A DNA stretch of 64,000 nucleotides from Forficula auricularia (GCA_024734495.1 JALMQS010000104.1:1364001-1428000), one strand, 5' to 3'. Positions 1-10,984 are shown, numbered from the stretch's first letter. A program made the numbers and translations. Notes: generated from the letters alone by a model not told the origin.

Positions 1-262
1 TTGATATCTCAGGAGAGTGAGTGAGTCAGTCAGTGTTAAAATACCCTTTAAAGATTGAATCACTCAAGAACCATAATAGATTTATTCATGAAATTTGGGA
101 TTCTAGGTGTTCTAGTGGGTCTTATTACTATGCAAAATTTCAAGTGTCTAAATCTAATAGCGGACTTATGGGGGTCGAATGTGGGCTTGAAATGGTTCGT
201 AAATATACACATGGCCGGTAAAATGCCCGTTTTTCCTAACTTTCCTCTGGCTGACACAATGC
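1..262 (+). repeat. Dispersed repeat R3, copy 1
   Basis: The segment carries a GTGAGTGAGTCAGTCAGTG run and, about 170 bases on, a block reading GGGGTCGAA..GGGCTTGAAATGGTTCGT. The same two blocks occur in reverse orientation at 14540-14830, and the first block again at 33536-33660. The short overlapping frames here are not coding-like and are best read as repeat sequence. The family is not identified. Confidence 0.6.
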
Positions 263-960
263 CGTGAGTCTAGATCTTAATTTGATATAATACTGTTTTT
301 TGACTAAATACTTTTATATTAATTTATTTTTATATTGTACATTAAAAAAAAGTTGCTAACCTGAAAAAATGATTTTGCCTTCAACCAACATATTTATATT
401 TGAGATGTATTAAAAAAAATCAACAATTTGAATTTCATATTTAAAACCTTCTTATAAAATTTCAAGCAAATAATATCAAAATTACAATTGATAGAAATGT
501 CCAAGCTGCCCCAGGAAAAAAATAACCATGGATATTTACAAAGTATCTATTTAAAGCTTTATGAAAAATTAATGACATTTAATGATATGCAAAACTTGAT
601 GCACTTTCAAATACACCTACACACCTATATATATATATATAACATTTATTACTTTCAGACTTTCTGACAAATGATTATAAACAATTTATCATTTGGATTT
701 ATTCATAATGTCAGTTCTCTCCAGTGTCAGATAATACTGAATATTATCTTTAAATAATTGAAATTTTACTTTAAATTTTTCTTAAATGCATTAATATAAT
801 ATGATATATAGCTCATTTATTAATATAACTATCAACATAAATGAATAACGAAAAAAAATGAAGTTATGCACAATAACAAATTAACTACGGAATGAAATGT
901 TTTATAATAGAGAGCCATACACACCCAAAATATATAATATAATATTGATAGTTTAATATA
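263..960. other. AT-rich stretch without recognised genes
   Basis: Plain AT-rich sequence with a short (TA)n run near 631-650. I see no coding frame, splice pair or strong repeat here. Confidence 0.6.
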
Positions 961-1420
961 TGCCCCACTGCATCCCCCACCCCTCACAGCCCTTAGACCT
1001 CACCCCTGAACACCCCACTCCACTCCATTCCCCGCACCCAACCACTGCACCCCACCCATCCCCGCACCCAGTTTTTGCATTTTTAGCCCTCTAGTGGCCC
1101 ACGGATTATGTGTACAACATTTGGTTGAGTTTTCTCCAAAATAGCAAGAATTTAGATTTTTACCCCCCCGCCTCCATTTTGGGTGGTTATGGCATTTAGC
1201 TCTATAGGAGGCGCACAGATTATGTATACAAAATCATATTTACCTATGAGTGTATAATCTACATTTTTTCACCTTCTTCCTAGTATATTTTTCCTAATTT
1301 CACCCCATTTCGTTATTTTTTGTATTTTTATCCTTCTGCGGCCTTACAGATGATGTATATTACTGTTGAGTTTGGACCAAAGGGGACTATAATTTCCAAA
1401 TTTCGCCCCACACTGATTAA
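961..1420 (+). repeat. C-rich tract and minisatellite-like R5 units
   Basis: 961-1075 is strikingly C-rich on the plus strand (runs of CCCC(A/T)CC), and contrasts with the surrounding AT-rich DNA. It leads into diverged units of roughly 110 bases that each contain a pyrimidine run, TTTTTGCATTTTTA, then a CTGATTATGTATACAAAAT-like block. The same unit recurs at 9640-9900 and, inverted, at 14890-15110. Confidence 0.65.
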
Positions 1421-1554
1421 TTTCTTCAGCTCGGTTGTTTAAAATTATTATATTGTCACCTGCATTACATATAAACCATAATTTCCGCAACCAATACGAC
1501 GATTAGAAATAGTATAAATCGATATCTTAGATCGGGTTTACCCAACTTTGTTAG

Positions 1555-2215
1555 TGAAGCTAAATGTATAATAGTCCAGGCAAGTTACGAAAAAATGGCA
1601 TAAACAGGAAATAATTCCTGGTAAAGATTGTATTGTTGGAATACCTTGGCTGTTACTCCACATACGCCCTAAATCTGTGTTGTGACATTTTCTACGCTGT
1701 CAAAATTAGAAAATTTCGGAATTTTTCAGCTTTCTTTTAATAACCTAAAACAGCCTAATAACCAAAAGATATTTATTAGATGAATTAAAGCTCTTTAAAT
1801 TGCTAATGTAAAATGATAAAAATTTAATCTTATTTAGGTTCAGAACCGCACAAGGCCTGTCAAAAAACAGCCCCCGAACTAATACGAATATCCCTAAAAC
1901 TCGTACTTTTTTCGATTTTTCCTATTTTGACCACGAAGACCCACGTTTTCGGTCAAAGACGACTTTATATATTTTAAACTTGATTAAATTTGATAACACA
2001 ATTTAATAGATATCTTTTTTATTTGATAAGCCGTTTTAAATGAGTCCAAGAAAAAAAACTGAAAAACTCTCGAAATTTTCTCATTTTGAGTGCGTAGAAA
2101 ATTTCCAAAACACATATTTTGGGGAAAAACTTAGTTATAATATTGGAGTAGGAATAAAGGTATTGCATCAATAAAATCTTACTGAATTATTTCCTGTTAA
2201 AATCGTAATTTGCCT
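1555..2215. repeat. Dispersed repeat R1 as two opposed copies
   Basis: The left half (about 1555-1900) in reverse orientation and the right half (about 1960-2215) in forward orientation both match the repeat at 23400-24000. Shared blocks include AAAGTACGAGTTTTAGGG, AGATATCTTTTT and GAAATTTTCTCATTTTGAG. The right half preserves an uninterrupted version of the site that holds the hairpin at 23801-23891. The family is unidentified and non-coding. Confidence 0.65.
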
Positions 2216-3450
2216 TGATTATGAAGCGTTTAAAATAATTCACAAACAATGTTTTTCTAATACTCTGAAGCTCGAGGATCATTTGGTTTTTCTTTAACCT
2301 CGTTGTTTTGAAGCTTAATTCTCGATGACGATTGATAAATGAATATACGTATGGTCTGAAGTGAAGGGATGAAACAATCCTTCGAAAGAGGAAATAATAT
2401 GGTTAATGATTCCAATCCATTCCAAATCATATTAAGGGACGAAGAGAATGGAAACACTTCCACGATGAAAATTACAGAGGAGATTGAGAGGGAAACCATC
2501 AACTGCTGAAGGTAAGAAGTCTTGTGGTCAACCTAGAAGGTTGCATCTTTTATAATTAGGACCTGGGTTGTCATATTGTTCAAAACACATCCATGATGAT
2601 GTTTCTAAAGAGCTTGAACAACAACGTTTTTATAGAAGAATCTTGTGCCTACAAGACTTTATATTAAAATTATAAATTAAGAGCTTGATAAAATAAAAAC
2701 ATCTTCTAATAAAAAGCCTAAAAATATATTTTATTAAAATAGTCACTTTAGCTCTTTTTAAATTTTATATATCTGCATTTTAAGGTAAATATGACAATGA
2801 CCAAAGTGCCAATTTTGAGATATTTATCAGTGAACTCTAGTTGAGGCCTTCATAGATGTAAAACGCTACACGATTTATGAAGAAGTCAATATAATATAGG
2901 TAATTCTAATAATTTAAAATTCAAAAAATGATTTTGGATTTTCCCCTAACTTTACTTTACGAATCACACATCGAGAATTAAGCTTCAAAACAATGATGTT
3001 TTTAGAATCAATTAATTCATTATTTTGCAATTTTCTCGAGATTAATGAACTATAGTATCATTCCATTCAGATTAATCTACTTTGAAAGATAAAAATTAAA
3101 ATTTGAATCTATGAAAATGTATATTGATAGATTATAACCCAAAGATTCCGAAAAATGCTAAAAGTTAATACTCCAAAATAATTTTGAGGCTTCGTAGAAA
3201 GTAAAAAATGAATAAATAAACAGGACACAAATGAAACTTCGAAAGTTTATTTAGTTCTGTTAATACAATTACAATGGTAAGGCAATGGGAAGCCACCCTC
3301 GTAAAAAATTTCACGAGGAAAATTACAGTGGAGAAAATACAATCCATAGTAATCGCCGACGCTCGTAATCGAGTATGGCACTAGAAGATGAAGAAGAATA
3401 CTATTGCAACATTGTTTTTGATATTCATAGTTTCAATATGTATATTTGAT
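2216..3450. repeat. Diverged repeat R2 region
   Basis: TTTTGAAGCTTAATTCTCGA at about 2305-2325 recurs in reverse complement at about 2969-2990. A block around 3260-3400 (GGCAATGGGAAGCCACCCTCG, GAGGAAAATTACAGTGGAG, TAATCGCCGA) recurs in reverse orientation at 10985-11095 and is echoed at 2440-2500. The minus-strand open frames at 2257-2502 and 3165-3347 lie inside this repeat and show no protein family, so I do not call genes. Confidence 0.5.
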
Positions 3451-5232
3451 AAGTGAAAAAAGTACACCAAAGATGTGTTAGTAAGGATAAAATAATTTAA
3501 TTTTTGAAGTCACATCAATGGCGGAACGACAGAGATCTGCTTGGACTATTTCTCTCATTGGAAATGTTGAGAGGAATTATCAAATGAACAGGGGAAAAAT
3601 AGGAACTTAATTAGGAGTCCAGGATTGAAAAAAGTATCGAAAAACTTTTTAATCTAAAAAATGAGTCATATAGAAACATAAAAATGATAAGAATTAAAAT
3701 GTTTACACCCAACATTGATGAAGTTATGATAAATTACGATCTAGAGGTGGAATTAAAAAAAATACCATCAGTTCCAATCAAAACAAATAGGTAAGAAGCC
3801 GCGATCTAATAATAAACAAGTAAAAGTAAAACCATATTTTTCATTCAAAAGCAATTTCTAGAGTAATAAATACTTGAACTAGTGTACCGAATGATAAATT
3901 ATTTATTAGATCGGGTTGTTCGGAACGTTTAGGAATATAAAGGAAACGATCCATCAAGCGTTGAAAAGATTAACGCAAACTGGTGGTGGAATAGGGGAGG
4001 GAGAGGGGGGGAAATTGATAAAACACGATCGTTTACATTGGGTCAGGGGGAGAACAAACAAAAGCGCAAGAGGGTCGCGCGGTGAAGAACAAGAACAAGA
4101 ATCATTTTCTGAACAGATATACAAGACATAGATGGATGGAAGAGGTAACAAGCCAAAGAGTTCCAACTAGACGAAAGAACAAAAAAAAATTAAAGGAAAA
4201 AACTTTAATGTACTCCAAATACAACAATTCTGCTTTTATATTGTCTTTGGTAAAGTCCTAAACGCAATAATATATTATACTTAAAAAAAATATAATAACA
4301 ATAAAGAGAAACATAGTTAATCAATTGGATAAAATATACAATAATTTCTGCTTAGAAAATAATACTATCTGGGAGTTCATATTTAGCGCCATGAGCTCTA
4401 GTGACAAAAAATCGAAGCTCAGCTTTTACTATGATATTGAAGCTGCACCAAAAAGGTACACACTGTAGTACGTAGAGGCCCCTTGCATCGTGTAAAGAAG
4501 AAGAAATTTCAGAGATTGGGTCGGAGTTGAAGGTATCTGTGGATGCGAGTCTTGAAAGACTTATATGTAGCCGGAAAGACGTAAATGGAAGGGAGTTCCC
4601 TTATCTATGGTTCAGTCTCTAGAACTCAGGGATAAACGAGGGAGCGAACGAATTTTCCTATTCATAAAATAATTTCATGCTCTCTTGTTGGATAATATTT
4701 AGCTACAATTATTCAAAATAGAGTAGCTACCTAATATATAAATACTAAAATTGGAATATACAGTGTGATAAATGAATATTAATAATGTCAGATTTAATAG
4801 ATGACACCATCTTAAGATTTTCTAGTAAATTTGAATCAATGACCATTCGGCAAATTAATATCTTTCATAATAACTAAATACTTGAATCTATTTACTTAAT
4901 AGCAGTGACAGAATTAAATTTTACTTTTTTACTTAAATAAAATTATTTATTTTAGTAGTTACTTATTTGAATTGGAAATGTTAAAATGAATATTATCAAT
5001 ATTTTCTAGAGGGTAATTTTTTGAATACTTGCGTATTTCGTGTCTCCAGTCTCATCTAAAGGATTACATTAATCCTGTCCTTGAAAGGATCAAAACAAAA
5101 AATTCTGACAAATCATTCACGATTTTTCAAAGAGCTTTAAAGAAAGTACAATCCAGAGATACAAACCCATCTTAGCGAAAATCAGCAAAAGTTAGAGGCG
5201 CTTTCGTCAGCGAATAATAAACATATTTTAAT
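3451..5232. other. AT-rich stretch without recognised genes
   Basis: Mostly AT-rich. A purine-rich block at about 3960-4170 opens short frames on both strands, but their composition is low complexity. A more balanced segment at 4380-4640 has no extended frame. No repeat partner was recognised. Confidence 0.5.
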
Positions 5233-5244
5233 GGGTAAGTTGTT

Positions 5245-5663
5245 ATAATTGAAAAGTTTTTGTTTTGCCGAGAGTAGCAGAGTTGTTGATTCACAAAGAG
5301 AAACAAAGAGGTTGTCCTCTGCTTGATGCAAATAAACATACACACATATATATCGAGATGATATATCTGTATATATATATATATTATTTATTTGTTTGAG
5401 ACTATAGTTTCGAAGACTTGGTCTTCATCATCAGTCTTTTTTTAATTATAAATGTTTTTCATGGAGTCAATATCGTATGGATATTGAAAATTTGGTGTTC
5501 CTTCTTCACTGGTGGTCAGCTTAGAACTAACTTTAGAAGACCAAGTCTTCGAAACTATAGTCTCAAACAAATAAATAATATATATACAGATATAATATCT
5601 CGATATATATGTGTGTATGTTTATTTGTATCAAGCAGAGGACAACCTCTTTGTTTCTCTTTGT
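5245..5663. mobile_element. Penelope-type foldback unit with hammerhead-like core
   Basis: A 419-bp unit flanked on both sides by GGGTAAGTTGTT (5233-5244 and 5664-5675), a perfect 12-bp target-site duplication. It is a near-perfect inverted repeat, with arms at about 5294-5427 and 5535-5667. Each outer arm carries the block GAGGTTGTCCTCTGCTTGAT that also sits behind the Penelope-like element at 54326-54410. The minus strand of the left arm carries a hammerhead-like core. The right arm keeps stem II and GAAACTATAGTC but lacks CTGATGA. I infer a non-autonomous unit mobilised by a Penelope-like enzyme. Confidence 0.7.
5396..5436 (-). ncRNA. Hammerhead-like ribozyme core (Penelope family)
   Basis: Read on the minus strand, the order is CTGATGA (5428-5434), a 5-6 bp hairpin GAAGAC..GTCTTC, GAAA, then CTATAG-TC. 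These match the C3-A9, GAAA and NUH elements of a type I hammerhead with a very short stem III. Outer stem I is only about 2 bp here. One extra U lies between CTGATGA and stem II. Activity is unproven. Confidence 0.5.
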
Positions 5664-5675
5664 GGGTAAGTTGTT

Positions 5676-6806
5676 GTTCACTGATAACTCTCTCTGACAA
5701 TATAATTATATAAGTACTTGGATAGACTTCCCTGCTGTCGTGATTTTTACCAATAGAACGTGAGATTATTAATTAAAGGTATTAAGCGATTTTGAATTTA
5801 TTAAAAAATATTATTATCTTAATATTAATCGTTGATGATCACAGAATGCATTCCTGTTAGACCACCCATGGTAGACTTAATTTTTTTTTTATTTTCTTTG
5901 AATTTTTTAAAATTCTTTCAATTTTGTAAAATCTCATAGTTAGTCTAATTTTAAAAAATATGACTATCAAAGTCTCAACAAGAAAATTTATACGAAAAGG
6001 ATTCAAATAGAGGATATATGTAACAATATTTAGCAATGAGTGGTTGGTGATGAAATATCTTTCCAAATTGGAATCGCTCTTTCTTTTTAAAGTAAAATTT
6101 CACTTTCATTCTATTTAATATTAAAACTTAAAAAATGAATTAGATATTTGACTTACCTATCACTCCAGCACAGGGCTTCTTCTCGATATCTGGAAAAAGA
6201 CAAAGACAAATTAAAAAATTAAAAATATTTTTGAAAATTAAGCTAATATTTAATCTAAGTGAATAACTAATTGATAAATTAGTAAGTATAAAGTTTTTTC
6301 TAATACTATTTTTTTTCCTTATTTGCAAACTTATTGATAAAGAACACAATTTCCAATTATTTTTTTTTTATCTACCTCTCTTTGTTTTTAGAATAAAGTG
6401 TAGTTCCTCAAATACGATTCAAGTGCTGCACCGAAGAAACTCGTCAAAGATGTTAGAAAAAGTAAAATTCTGAAACTTTTAACATTTGATTTTCGTCGCA
6501 CTTTAACTTTTTCGGGGTGTAAATTCCATCTATGTTCCAGCTAAATTGTTTTCAGAATCGAATTATAAGTCAAGATAAACTAAGTCCGTTTTGGTATGAA
6601 AATGTTAAATTTCAATATGATGATTTGATATAATTTTAAGCTCTTTATATTTGGAATTCTCAGGTGAAAAATTCATAAAATCAGAAAAAAAATTAACTCC
6701 TTGCATATGGAGAGCTCTTTCCACTGGTTGTATTTAATGAGCTGAAATTTAAAATAAACAAAAAAGTAAAATACATATTTTAAAGATGATCATCCAACAT
6801 TAAATA
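5676..6806. other. AT-rich stretch; one candidate microexon
   Basis: AT-rich with poly-A/T runs. Two minus-strand frames of 69 codons (5857-6066 and 6140-6349) are low complexity and not convincing. The only notable item is the splice-bounded segment at 6157-6189. Confidence 0.5.
6157..6189 (-). CDS. Candidate 33-bp microexon
   Basis: On the minus strand a pyrimidine-rich acceptor (TTTGTCTTTTTCCAG) directly precedes 33 bases. These are followed by a consensus donor GTAAGT. The segment is clearly richer in G and C than its surroundings and 33 is a multiple of three. One frame reads I-E-K-K-P-C-A-G-V-I, another is also open. No partner exon was identified on the minus strand, and I do not recognise the peptide. 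It could be a microexon of a large host gene whose introns fill this window, or a chance pairing of splice-like motifs. Confidence 0.3.
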
Positions 6807-6920
6807 GAAAGGTCAGAACCCCCCCCCCCTCCCCCCCAAGGGCAGGGTTCATGGGATAAGTAAATGCAACTACAAACCGTTTCTAAAGGCAAACTAACCG
6901 TAATTAAATATATTTCATAT

Positions 6921-7156
6921 AAAATTTAGGGAACGCGGTGTTGGTTTATAGTGAAACATTGTTAAAATTAAATTAGGCTGGAGTTGGTGGTGTTTCATAT
7001 TAAAATTAAAATAAATTCTGTTCAAAATATCATGTTATCTTTAGTCAATGTTCTCCTGACGATGAGTTAAGAGCTCGAAATATATAGAGTAAACTAAAAA
7101 AAATCTTTGTATTTTAATTTTTCTCCTTGTGAAACACCACCAACTCCAACCTAATT
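6921..7156 (+). mobile_element. Short hammerhead-carrying unit, family A
   Basis: A 236-bp insertion flanked by a perfect 12-bp duplication TATATTTCATAT (6909-6920 and 7157-7168). The homologous repeat at 49.36 kb has this site uninterrupted. The unit begins with a terminal segment GGGAACGCGGTGTTGG..GTGAAACATT. It then has two inverted arms (TTAGGCTGGAGTTGGTGGTG and its complement near 7135-7155) around a hammerhead-like core. There is no coding capacity. Size, ribozyme-like core, flanking duplication and lack of genes resemble retrozyme-like or Penelope-dependent retroposons. Related copies lie at 10765-10960 and 61199-61464. Confidence 0.7.
7053..7090 (+). ncRNA. Hammerhead-like ribozyme core (family A)
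   Basis: CTC-CTGACGA (7056-7062), then T, a GAG..CTC stem II, GAAA (7077-7080), TATATA and GAG. CTC and GAG form a short stem I. The putative cleavage triplet is ATA. Stem II is only 3 bp. The copy at 61310-61346 is the same. Activity is unproven. Confidence 0.45.
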
Positions 7157-7300
7157 TATATTTCATATGTTTAATCAAGAATTATGTTCTTTTTTAATTT
7201 CTTGGCTTACCTATTTGTTTTAATAAAAAAAAATCTCACTAAATATTTTGCTTTGTGGATTGACCCCCCACCCCATGAAAACTTTCTGCGTACGCCACTG

Positions 7301-8034
7301 TTTGAAAATAATTTCTAAACACAATAGGTAAAAAATTTCATTTCAATACTTCTGCCTGGACCGGAGTGTACCGTGAAATAATAATTTATCCACGTATTGT
7401 TATTCTTACCTCTAGGCTATATGGTAGGTACCTAATTCGCTTAAGCTTTATCCATCTCTTTTCTCCTGCGATTTAATACACCATTTTAATTGTACCAAAT
7501 TAGCATCTCAGGCTTAATTGAGATAGAGCGATGGACAGATAGATGGTGGCAACAACAGGTGGTACTAATTAATAATTGAGTTCTTTGTAATTACTGCCCA
7601 AGTGCCGTCGCACACAACAAAATAGCTAGAAGAAGAAGAAGACAAAGTGGATGGCCTGACAAAAAGAGTGGTGGTAGATATAGATAAATAGCCGGCAAAA
7701 CTGACTTTGACACAATCGCCCGTGAATAATAATAATAAATTTACTTATTGTTCTTTCTTCTCGATCGCTTCGTGTATAATTAAACAGCGATACATTTTCC
7801 CACAATTGATTACTACATTCTGATGTACGTATATATATATAAATGCAGTGAGATGTATTTGGGAATCGGGTGGAGCTGGAGAGATGAATACAAAGAAATG
7901 TAGAAGAAGATTTCTTCTTGCATGCAATATGTTTATCATTTGTCACTCGAACTTGAAACCCTCACCGAGAAGAGATAGGAGAAAGAATTGAATAACATCT
8001 TCATTAGGAGACATGGCTTTGCATTGTCAATCCC
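7301..8034. other. Stretch without recognised genes
   Basis: Slightly less AT-rich. A 106-codon minus-strand frame at 7626-7946 is rich in isoleucine, serine and tyrosine and ends in a run of phenylalanines, which points to low-complexity DNA rather than a protein. No repeat partner was recognised. Confidence 0.45.
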
Positions 8035-8141
8035 ATGGTCATATCTTCCTACAGTCCACTGCACATCAAACAATGCCTGAATTTATTTATTTTTATTAAG
8101 GGTTTAATGGAGAGTCATGCAGCTTTTGATATTTCTTATTT

Positions 8142-8200
8142 AGAAATTCCCATTGACGTTTCGGATATTGACTTTAGCCATCTTCAGAGCGGGAATTTCT
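8142..8200 (-). ncRNA. Hammerhead-like ribozyme core (family G)
   Basis: On the minus strand, AGAAATTCCC and GGGAATTTCT form a perfect 10-bp outer stem I. Inside it are GCT, then CTGAAGA, T, a weak stem II (GGCTA with TATCC, one mismatch), and GAAAC-GTC. GTC is an allowed cleavage triplet. Stem III (AC/GU) has no loop, so it could act only as a dimer, as proposed for minimal-stem-III hammerheads. The perfect outer stem argues against chance. Confidence 0.45.
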
Positions 8201-8424
8201 CAATTTTTATAACAATTTTCGATACACAACTCATCAAATGAATAAAATATATCTATAAGATTATATAAAGAATATAAAAGATTATATACAAGGTATTCCT
8301 ATAAAAAAGGTGTAATAATATTTGCAATGTAAGTTTTTAAAGTCTAAGTCAAATGAAAAATGATTTTCATCACCATTTTTCATTTGAAACCGCATCAATT
8401 TTAAAATACAACTCATAATTTACT

Positions 8425-8590
8425 TGAGTGGATATTGATGAGGCAGTCCAAAATTCAAAAAAGAGAGATAATTTAAACTATCTTTTTATTCATAGACAGA
8501 TGTTTTGGAGCCTTATTCCCTCCTTTTTCAGGGGTTTGAAAGGCCATTGAAGGAAATCTAATGTGACATTCCCCTCTGTTCTGGAATGTA
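8425..8590 (-). repeat. Degenerate hammerhead-type unit, family H relative
   Basis: The unit contains AGGCAGTCCA at its left edge, as do 44625-44790 and (variant) 62768-62970. On the minus strand it carries a decayed core: CTGAAAA, GGAG..GCTCC, AAAAC. The bases needed for catalysis are altered, so this is probably a dead copy. Confidence 0.4.
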
Positions 8591-8645
8591 TATATTTGTT
8601 TATTTTTATCAAGCAAAGGAAAACCTCATTGATTTCTCTTTCTTG
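8588..8645 (-). repeat. Penelope-type terminal fragment
   Basis: The block TTTATTTTTATCAAGCAAAG followed by GAAAACCTCATTGATTTCTC matches in reverse the terminal block behind the Penelope-like element (54330-54410). Other copies are at 11515-11600, 36990-37060 and 42002-42090. Confidence 0.55.
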
Positions 8646-9411
8646 AACATAGCTGTTTATTTTCAATTTTTATCTATTATATGTATTGAAAATACATAAA
8701 TACTAGTTAGTAGGTTTCTATAGTTAGGTAGTCTATAGTTGTTCTAGTCGTTCAGTGAATAACTGACTCTTTCAGAATGAAAGACTCATTTATGTTTATG
8801 TGTATGTGAGTGTGAAAGAGTGAGAAAGATGAAAACGGTAGGAGGGAGAAAGCTTTTTCAAAATTCTATCATCGTTCGTTGAAAACAAAGTGTGAGAATC
8901 GAATGAAACAATCACAGCTTAACGATTTGAACTGTATATAATAGCTATATATAAATATAAAATATTCATTCCAGTTAATGATGGGAGCGAAATCCATTTC
9001 CAGAATCTCAAATAAATTGATAATCATAGGAGCTCCATTTTTAAATGTAGACCCCACTCAGGAATAGTTCGCTAGGCTAGTACTATATGGTACATACCAG
9101 CAAGTTATGCATCTCTTTCTCTTTCTGTTTTCCCTCAACAAGAACATAAATCACTAACATTAGAAAATCCATTACTCTCTCTGGCGTATTAACATAAAGT
9201 ATATCTAAGTTATAGTTATCTATCTACCTGTTTCCTAAGTCCACTCATCTGGAGATCTATTGACGAAATTGAAAAAGTTTGCAATTAAAAGTACTGGTAG
9301 TTCAAGATGGCAAGAAATAAATTCATAAAAAAGGCGAGAAATTATTTCCGTAAATAGGAAAGGAAAATCATAATTATCAATTGTATTATTAATCACTTTT
9401 AAGGATATATG
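8646..9411. other. Stretch without recognised genes
   Basis: AT-rich sequence; several short minus-strand frames without protein-like composition. No splice-bounded exon or repeat was recognised. Confidence 0.45.
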
Positions 9412-9560
9412 TGTTGGTTCAAGGTGAAACATTTTTTAATAGCTAAAATTACGAGGTGGGTTTCACATAAATTGAAATAAAACAAAATTGAGTTTTGATT
9501 TCGATATATTTCGGGTTGTCAGCCCATTGGCAGGTGTTAAAAAACTGAATATAAATAAGA
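9412..9560 (-). repeat. Decayed hammerhead unit, family D
   Basis: It starts with GTGTTGGTTCAAGGTGAAAC and GGTGGGTTTCAC, like the unit at 59451-59878. The minus strand then carries CTGCCAA, a GGG..CCC stem II, GAAATATATC and GAAATC. The first core element differs from CTGANGA, so the copy is likely inactive. Confidence 0.4.
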
Positions 9561-9639
9561 ATAAGCTGACCTGTTCTGATGTGGCCATCCACTTGAATTT
9601 AACATACAACCTGGGCCCTAAAATTATTTATAATCATGT

Positions 9640-9900
9640 AGGGGGGGGGGGGGTTAGTTTTTGCATTTTTATACTTTTGGGGTCCCACTGATTATGTATA
9701 CAAAATTTGGTTGAGTTTATAAATAGCCAAGATTTTCATTTTTTGACCCCCCTCCCCCCCATTTCGGGCGGTTAGTTTTTGCATTTTTAAACTTCTGGGG
9801 GTCCACTGATTATGTATACAAAATGTGGTTTAGTTTACTCAAATAACCTAGATTTTTAATTTTTAACCCCCTTCCACCCCCTTAATTTTGGGTCGATATG
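9640..9900 (+). repeat. Minisatellite-like R5 units with G/C runs
   Basis: Two to three units of about 115 bases, each with a G run, TTAGTTTTTGCATTTTTA, a (T/G)GGGTCC-ACTGATTATGTATACAAAAT block and a C-rich run. The unit also occurs at 1050-1420 and inverted at 14890-15110. Confidence 0.7.
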
Positions 9901-10054
9901 CACCAAAATCTAATCAGCTCTTAATCTCAATGGACCAAAACTACGTGTGAAATTTGGTTTCGATATTCAAACTAGTTTTTGAACTAGCTCGTCAACAAAA
10001 ATTTGGTAACGCACAGACTAACGGACAACCAGACAGACTAACAGACTTCAAATA

Positions 10055-10500
10055 AAAATAATTTTTAAGAAAAAAATAAAACCGACTTCAAAAAAATTAA
10101 ATGCAACAAATAAAATACACTAAAAGGTATAAAATAATTATTATCTTATTTAGTTACAACTAAACGACGAAATATTAACATGAAATTACTTTTTGAAGTC
10201 AGTACCAAACAAACTATACCTATAAGCGAGCATACCCTCCAAACGTACTAAGTAAGATCCGCCGAGTGCGATTATATGATTATATGTTTGGTACCGACTT
10301 CAAAAAGTAATTTCATGTTAATATTTCGTCGTTTAGTTGTAACTAAATAAGATAATAATTATTTTATACCTTTTAGTGAATTTTATTTGTTGCATTTAAT
10401 TTTTTGAGTTGGTTTTATTTTTTTTTTAAAAATTATTTTTATATTTGTTGCATTTAATTTTTTTGAAGTCGATTTTATTTTTTTCTTAAAAATTATTTTT
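10055..10500. repeat. Foldback element F1, copy 1
   Basis: Near-perfect inverted arms (about 10055-10219 and 10280-10440) containing CCGACTTCAAAAA, AATGCAACAAATAAAAT and GAAATTACTTTTTGAAGTC, with a short loop. The terminal 60 bases are repeated in tandem at 10441-10500. A second copy lies at 34225-34611. There is no coding sequence: a non-autonomous foldback or MITE. Confidence 0.8.
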
Positions 10501-10730
10501 GACAAAACAATTGTTATCTCGAAAAATATAATTTTTTCGATATTCATTTATTAGAGCTTTTTTGTAGATCGAAATGCCATGGTTTCGCTAAATTTTTTTA
10601 ATCAAAATAGTTTCTGCCGTTTTTGAGATATTTTGAAAAAAAAAAGAAAAAAAAAAGAAAAAAAAACACTTTTTTCATGCACGATTACAATAGTTGACCA
10701 TACCCTGTATGGTAAAGTAAAAATGTGTAC
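10501..10730 (+). repeat. Repeat R6 with A-rich core
   Basis: Ends in CATACCCTGTATGGTAAAGT, a sequence with internal dyad symmetry that also occurs at about 45500-45525. Upstream are A-rich tracts (10638-10670). The family is unidentified. Confidence 0.45.
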
Positions 10731-10764
10731 CTACAAGAAATAATTAATATTATTAATCTAACTT

Positions 10765-10960
10765 CGGGAACCCGGTGTTGGTTCATAGTGAAACATTATA
10801 CAATTTATATTAGGTTTGACTTGATGGTGTTTCACAAAAAGGAAAAAAATTTAAAAAAAATCTTTTTTATTTTTCCTCTTTGTGAATTTAAAAAAAATCT
10901 TTTTTATTTTTCCTCTTTGTGAAACACCACCAACTCCAACCTAATATAAATTGTATTATT
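10765..10960 (+). mobile_element. Hammerhead unit family A, deleted copy
   Basis: The terminal segment GGTGTTGGTTCATAGTGAAAC and the right arm CACCACCAACTCCAACCTAA match 6921-7156. The central hammerhead core is missing and a 38-base segment of the arm (CTTTTTTATTTTTCCTCTTTGTGAA) is repeated in tandem in its place. Confidence 0.6.
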
Positions 10961-10984
10961 TATTGATATGTTTAATTAATCTTC

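Larger units (their letters stand above)
6807..7300. repeat. Dispersed repeat R4, interrupted copy
   Basis: The left part (GGTCAGAACC, a C run, TTCATGGGATAAG, TAATTAAATATATTTCAT) and right part (AAATATTTTGCTTTGTGGATTGACCCCCC) match, in reverse, a compact 160-bp copy at 49293-49456. A further partial copy is at 29605-29690. The copy here is split by the hammerhead unit at 6921-7156. Confidence 0.65.

Noticed and set aside
4381..4470. Short frame starting ATGAGCTCTAGTGAC
   Set aside because: Only about 25 codons, no homologue recognised and no splice donor before the stop.
7626..7946. 106-codon minus-strand frame
   Set aside because: Low-complexity composition ending in a poly-phenylalanine run; no protein family recognised.
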